A stretch of DNA of 64,000 nt from Solirubrobacter sp963792915 (GTDB lineage: Bacteria > Actinomycetota > Thermoleophilia > Solirubrobacterales > Solirubrobacteraceae). The notes beneath the pieces were generated by a model. That model saw nothing but the letters and a program-made list of their open reading frames with translations. It was not told the DNA's origin and ran no database searches. Position 1 is the first letter of the stretch. Every line of letters begins with the position of its first letter. Location of the stretch: assembly GCA_963792915.1 (NCBI GenBank), contig CAWBYD010000006.1:868001-932000 (forward strand), read 5' to 3'. Made by a program: the position numbers and the translations under genes. Below are positions 61,189 through 64,000 of the stretch, one piece after another.

Positions 61189-61246
61189 CCCGGCCGGGTA
61201 CGCTAGGGCGAAACCCCGCGAAGACGATCACATGGAAGGGGGTGCC

Positions 61247-62014
61247 GTGGCCGGCATGTCCGGGCGGTTCTCCACCGTAATTAAGGCGAAGATCAACAAG
61301 ATGCTCGACCGGGCGGAAGATCCCGGCGAGACCCTGGAGTACAGCTATCAGAAGCAGATGGAGCTCCTCCAGAACGTCAAGAAGGGCATCGCTGACGTCG
61401 TCACGTCCAAGAAGCGCCTGCAGCTGCAGCAGCAGAAGCTCGAGCAGCAGGTCGTCAAGCTGGACACGCAGGCCCGCCAAGCCCTTGCGCAGAACCGCGA
61501 GGATCTCGCGCGCACGGCGCTCGAGCGCAAGCAGTTCGCCCAGGGCGAGCTGCAGTCGCTGGACCAGCAGGTCTCGGAGCTCGAGGCCCAGCAGCAGTCG
61601 CTGATCGACAAGGAAGCGAAGCTGCGCACGAAGATCGACCAGTTCCGCACCAAGAAGGAAGTCATCAAGGCGCAGTACTCAGCCGCCGAGGCCTCGGTGA
61701 AGATCTCCGAAGCTGCGTCCGGCGTGGGCGAGGAGATGGCCGACGTCGGGATGGCGATGCAGCGCGCGGTCGACAAGACCGAGAACATGCGCGCCCGCGC
61801 CAACGCGATGGACGAGCTCGAGGCCGCGGGCGTGTGGGACGACCAGCTGTCGCTCAGCGCCGGCCAGGACGACCTGGACCGCCAGCTGCACGAGCTGTCG
61901 TCGACCTCGGCCGTCGACGACGACATCGCGCGCATGAAGGCCGAGCTGGGCCAGGGCTCTGAGCCCTCGCCGGCGCTCGGCTCCGGTGAGACACCCAAGG
62001 AGAACCCAGCGTGA
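61247..62014 (+). CDS. pspA: phage-shock protein A / IM30
   Basis: 255 aa, almost wholly coiled coil: RFSTVIKAKINKMLDRAEDP (N-terminal amphipathic helix), GETLEYSYQKQMELLQNVKK, then heptads through the centre and an ESCRT-III-like VGEEMADVGMAMQRAVDKTE. Stabilises the inner membrane under stress. GTG 61247 chosen because AAGGGGG lies at the right distance; ATG 61232 is the alternative. Confidence 0.92.
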   Translation: MAGMSGRFSTVIKAKINKMLDRAEDPGETLEYSYQKQMELLQNVKKGIADVVTSKKRLQLQQQKLEQQVVKLDTQARQALAQNREDLARTALERKQFAQGELQSLDQQVSELEAQQQSLIDKEAKLRTKIDQFRTKKEVIKAQYSAAEASVKISEAASGVGEEMADVGMAMQRAVDKTENMRARANAMDELEAAGVWDDQLSLSAGQDDLDRQLHELSSTSAVDDDIARMKAELGQGSEPSPALGSGETPKENPA

Positions 62015-62289
62015 TCGTCAGGATCTCCACGGAGGGCCAGTATCGCCTGCCCGACGAGGACACGGACAAGCTCAACGACCTCGACAACGAGGTCGTGGCG
62101 GCCGTCGAGGCGGGAGAGGAGGATCGTTTCCACGAGCTCTTCGAACAGCTCCTGGACATGGTGCGCAGCGATGGCACGCCGCTCCCCGACGAGATCCTCG
62201 AGGAGTCCGACGTGATCCTGCCCCCGCCGGACCTGACGTTCGCCGAGGCGAGCGAGCAGTTCACCGGCGAGGGCCTCATCCCTGACTAG
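62011..62289 (+). CDS. pspAA: PspA-associated protein PspAA
   Basis: 92 aa. MIVRISTEGQYRLPDEDTDK, LNDLDNEVVAAVEAGEEDRF, then SDGTPLPDEILEESDVILPP, the standard PspAA fold. GTGA overlap with pspA. It partners PspA in actinobacteria and archaea. Confidence 0.9.
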   Translation: MIVRISTEGQYRLPDEDTDKLNDLDNEVVAAVEAGEEDRFHELFEQLLDMVRSDGTPLPDEILEESDVILPPPDLTFAEASEQFTGEGLIPD

Positions 62290-62303
62290 GACGCATCGCC
62301 CGG

Positions 62304-62430
62304 GGGGCGATGCTTCGGGGAGTTCGACCCGCGCCGCTGGGGCGCGGGTCGCCTCGCGAACTCACGCCGCGGGGCGATGCTTCGGGGAGTTCGACCCGCG
62401 CCGCTGGGGCGCGGGTCGCCTCGCGAACTC
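62304..62430. repeat. 60-bp direct repeat, two copies of a double hairpin
   Basis: Copies at 62304-62363 and 62371-62430 are identical and separated by ACGCCGC. Each folds into an outer stem GAGTTCG/CGAACTC and an inner stem GACCCGCGCC-GCTG-GGGCGCGGGTC. The pair is flanked by AGGACGCATCGCCCG at 62289 and 62436. A bidirectional terminator or REP-type element after pspAA is likely. Confidence 0.85.
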
Positions 62431-62535
62431 CCGTAGGACGCATCGCCCGCCCGGGAATCTCGGGTTAGCCGGAAGTGCAAGAGGCCGGGTGGCACACGCG
62501 CCGCCGCCCGGCCGCGGCCGTACCGTTCGTGGTGG

Positions 62536-63759
62536 ATGAACCCGCGCGGCACGTTCTCGCTCTCCGCCCTCGACGCGACGGCCTACGTCGCGCTGAGCGG
62601 CGTCATCGGGCTGGTCTCGTTCATCTTCGTGTTCGTCACGCTGGTGATCTCGGTGCCGCTGCTGATCCTCGCGCTGGTCGGGCTGCCGGGCATCTGGCTC
62701 GCGCTGGCGTTCTGCCACGGCCTCGCGCTCGGCGAGCGCCGCCGGGCCGCGGCGCTGCTGGGCGCGCAGTTCCCCGTCCGGCGGTTCCCCGTCGGCGGCT
62801 CGATGCCGTCGCGGACGCTGCTGTGGATGCGCTCGCGCGGCTCCTGGCTGGAGCTCTGCTACTCGGTCGTGGCGCTGCCGATCGTCGGCGGCTTCGGCGC
62901 GCTGCTCGTCTTCAACGCGTGGGGCGCCGCGCTCGCTCTGCTCAGCTTCCCGCTGTGGGGCTGGGCGGTGGCGGGGCGCACGTTCGGGCTCGGCTACGCC
63001 GCGGCGGCGCCGCTGCACGTCGCGCTCGGCGTCGCCGCGCTGTACGCGGCGCCGTGGCTCGCCCGCGGCGTCGCGGCGGTGCAGGTCGCGATGGCGCGGC
63101 TGCTGCTCGAACCGACCGATCGCGAGCGGCTCGCCGCGCGCGTCGGCACGCTCGAGGAGACGCGCGCCGGCATGGTCGCCGCCGCCGACGCCGAGCGCCG
63201 GCGGATCGAGCGCGACCTGCACGACGGCGCGCAGCAGCGGCTCGTCGCGCTGGCGCTGACGCTCGGGCGCGCGAAGGCGGCCGAGGACCCGCAGCTCTCC
63301 AAGCGGCTGGTCGACGAGGCCCACGGCGAGGCCAAGGAGGCGCTGGTCGAGCTGCGCAATCTCGCGCGCGGCATCCACCCGGCGGTCCTGACCGATCGCG
63401 GCCTCGACGCCGCCGTGTCCGCGCTCGCCGCCCGCTGCCCGGTGCCGGTGGCGGTCGACGTGGACCTGCCGCGCCGCTGCGCGCCCTCGGTCGAGGCGAT
63501 CGCCTACTTCGTGGTCGCCGAGGCGCTGACCAACGTGGCCAAGCACGCACAGGCGACCCGCGCGTGGCTGAGCGCCGAACTGGAGGGCGATGAACTGGTG
63601 ATCGAGATCCTCGACGACGGGCGCGGCGGTGCCGACCCGGCGGGCAACGGCCTGGCCGGGATGCGCGACCGCGTGCGCGCGGTCGACGGGCGGGTCGAGT
63701 TGACCAGCCCCCCGGACGGTGGGACAACCCTGCGGGTGGAGCTGCCATGCGTGCCGTGA
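62536..63759 (+). CDS. NarL-type sensor histidine kinase
   Basis: 407 aa. Several N-terminal helices (LVSFIFVFVTLVISVPLLIL, LVGLPGIWLALAFCHGLALG, SVVALPIVGGFGALLVFNAW), then the HisKA_3 phosphoacceptor RRRIERDLHDGAQQRLVALA, and HATPase_c with VAEALTNVAKHAQAT and EILDDGRGGADPAGNGLAGM. Overlaps the response regulator by 13 nt. Confidence 0.93.
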   Translation: MNPRGTFSLSALDATAYVALSGVIGLVSFIFVFVTLVISVPLLILALVGLPGIWLALAFCHGLALGERRRAAALLGAQFPVRRFPVGGSMPSRTLLWMRSRGSWLELCYSVVALPIVGGFGALLVFNAWGAALALLSFPLWGWAVAGRTFGLGYAAAAPLHVALGVAALYAAPWLARGVAAVQVAMARLLLEPTDRERLAARVGTLEETRAGMVAAADAERRRIERDLHDGAQQRLVALALTLGRAKAAEDPQLSKRLVDEAHGEAKEALVELRNLARGIHPAVLTDRGLDAAVSALAARCPVPVAVDVDLPRRCAPSVEAIAYFVVAEALTNVAKHAQATRAWLSAELEGDELVIEILDDGRGGADPAGNGLAGMRDRVRAVDGRVELTSPPDGGTTLRVELPCVP

Positions 63760-64000
63760 TCGCCGAGGACGCCGTGCTGCTGCGCGAGGGCCTCGTGCGC
63801 CTGCTGACCGAGGCGGGCTTCGAGGTCGCCGAGGCGGTCGAGGACGGCGAGGCGCTGCTGCGCGCCGTCGAGCGCCATCAGCCGGACGTCTGCGTCGTCG
63901 ACGTGCGGATGCCGCCGACGTTCACCGACGAGGGCGTCAGGGCGGCGCTGGTGATCCGCCGCCAGTGGCCGGACGTCGCGCTGCTGATGCTCTCCCAGTA
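63747..64000 (+). CDS. response regulator, cut by the window end
   Basis: First 84 residues of a receiver domain: MRAVIAEDAVLLREGLVRLL (acidic pair), PDVCVVDVRMPPTFTDEGVR (phosphoacceptor Asp) and WPDVALLMLSQ. Pairs with the histidine kinase; the expected LuxR-type output domain is outside the window. Confidence 0.92.
   Translation, partial: MRAVIAEDAVLLREGLVRLLTEAGFEVAEAVEDGEALLRAVERHQPDVCVVDVRMPPTFTDEGVRAALVIRRQWPDVALLMLSQ

Noticed and set aside
1..64000. CRISPR array, rRNA operon or plasmid origin
   Set aside because: No regularly spaced repeats, no rRNA signatures; the only replication gene is a broken Rep inside the integrative element.

Overview
The window is about 70% GC, uses GTG and TTG starts freely and is packed with 4-nt ATGA/GTGA gene overlaps. 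A PspA-PspAA pair, ECF sigma/anti-sigma pairs, a PlsC-GpsA fusion and a pSAM2-like integrative element all point to an actinobacterium, most likely a soil member of the Thermoleophilia (Solirubrobacterales). The taxon is an inference from gene content only. There are no rRNA genes, no CRISPR array and no intact tRNA.

Layout. 1-5.8 kb: a Tn3-family transposon (591-5294) with perfect 38-bp inverted repeats, a frameshifted transposase, a resolvase and a Uma2-type passenger, next to a truncated gene. 6.0-9.0 kb: two metal-type MerR regulators, each next to a small Cys-Cys protein, plus small membrane proteins. 9.1-14.2 kb: an MFS transporter, then a molybdate uptake operon modABC behind an XRE/binding-protein regulator.

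14.5-26.0 kb is the most coherent block: a fluoride-response island. Three copies of the fluoride (crcB-motif) riboswitch control (i) a small winged-helix protein divergent from enolase, (ii) a ten-gene minus-strand operon (membrane protein, cation/proton antiporter, universal stress protein, HAD protein, two small proteins, two CrcB fluoride channels, a triple DUF190 protein, an MFS transporter), and (iii) two MutS-like ATPases. In all three the 3' strand of aptamer helix P1 can instead pair with the ribosome-binding region of the first gene. This suggests a shared translational switch and argues for a TTG start of the first MutS-like gene.

26.3-40.5 kb is accessory DNA. It holds an N-terminally short HIT gene and a tight operon with VirB4, PrgI-like, TrbL/VirB6-like and pilin-like proteins plus a ParA-like ATPase and a SpoIIM-like membrane protein. 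Around it are a sigma factor fused to a zinc anti-sigma domain (frameshifted), a decayed secreted protein, another sigma factor, an excisionase-like protein and an intact tyrosine integrase. At 40.8-45.1 kb a heavily frameshifted integrative element (int, xis, rep, xre) sits inside a tRNA-Thr(TGT) gene. The tRNA halves lie 4.2 kb apart and join at the anticodon loop.

45.1-64 kb looks like core chromosome: a GAF-GGDEF-EAL-GAF protein, a nucleotide-sugar epimerase, the PlsC-GpsA fusion, two ECF sigma systems, rhomboid, a CorC-type protein, a candidate structured RNA (55.76-55.98 kb), an acyl-CoA dehydrogenase-family enzyme, FHA and HD-GYP proteins, and a c-di-AMP riboswitch before an NlpC/P60-like protein. 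It ends with pspA-pspAA and a two-component system cut by the window edge.
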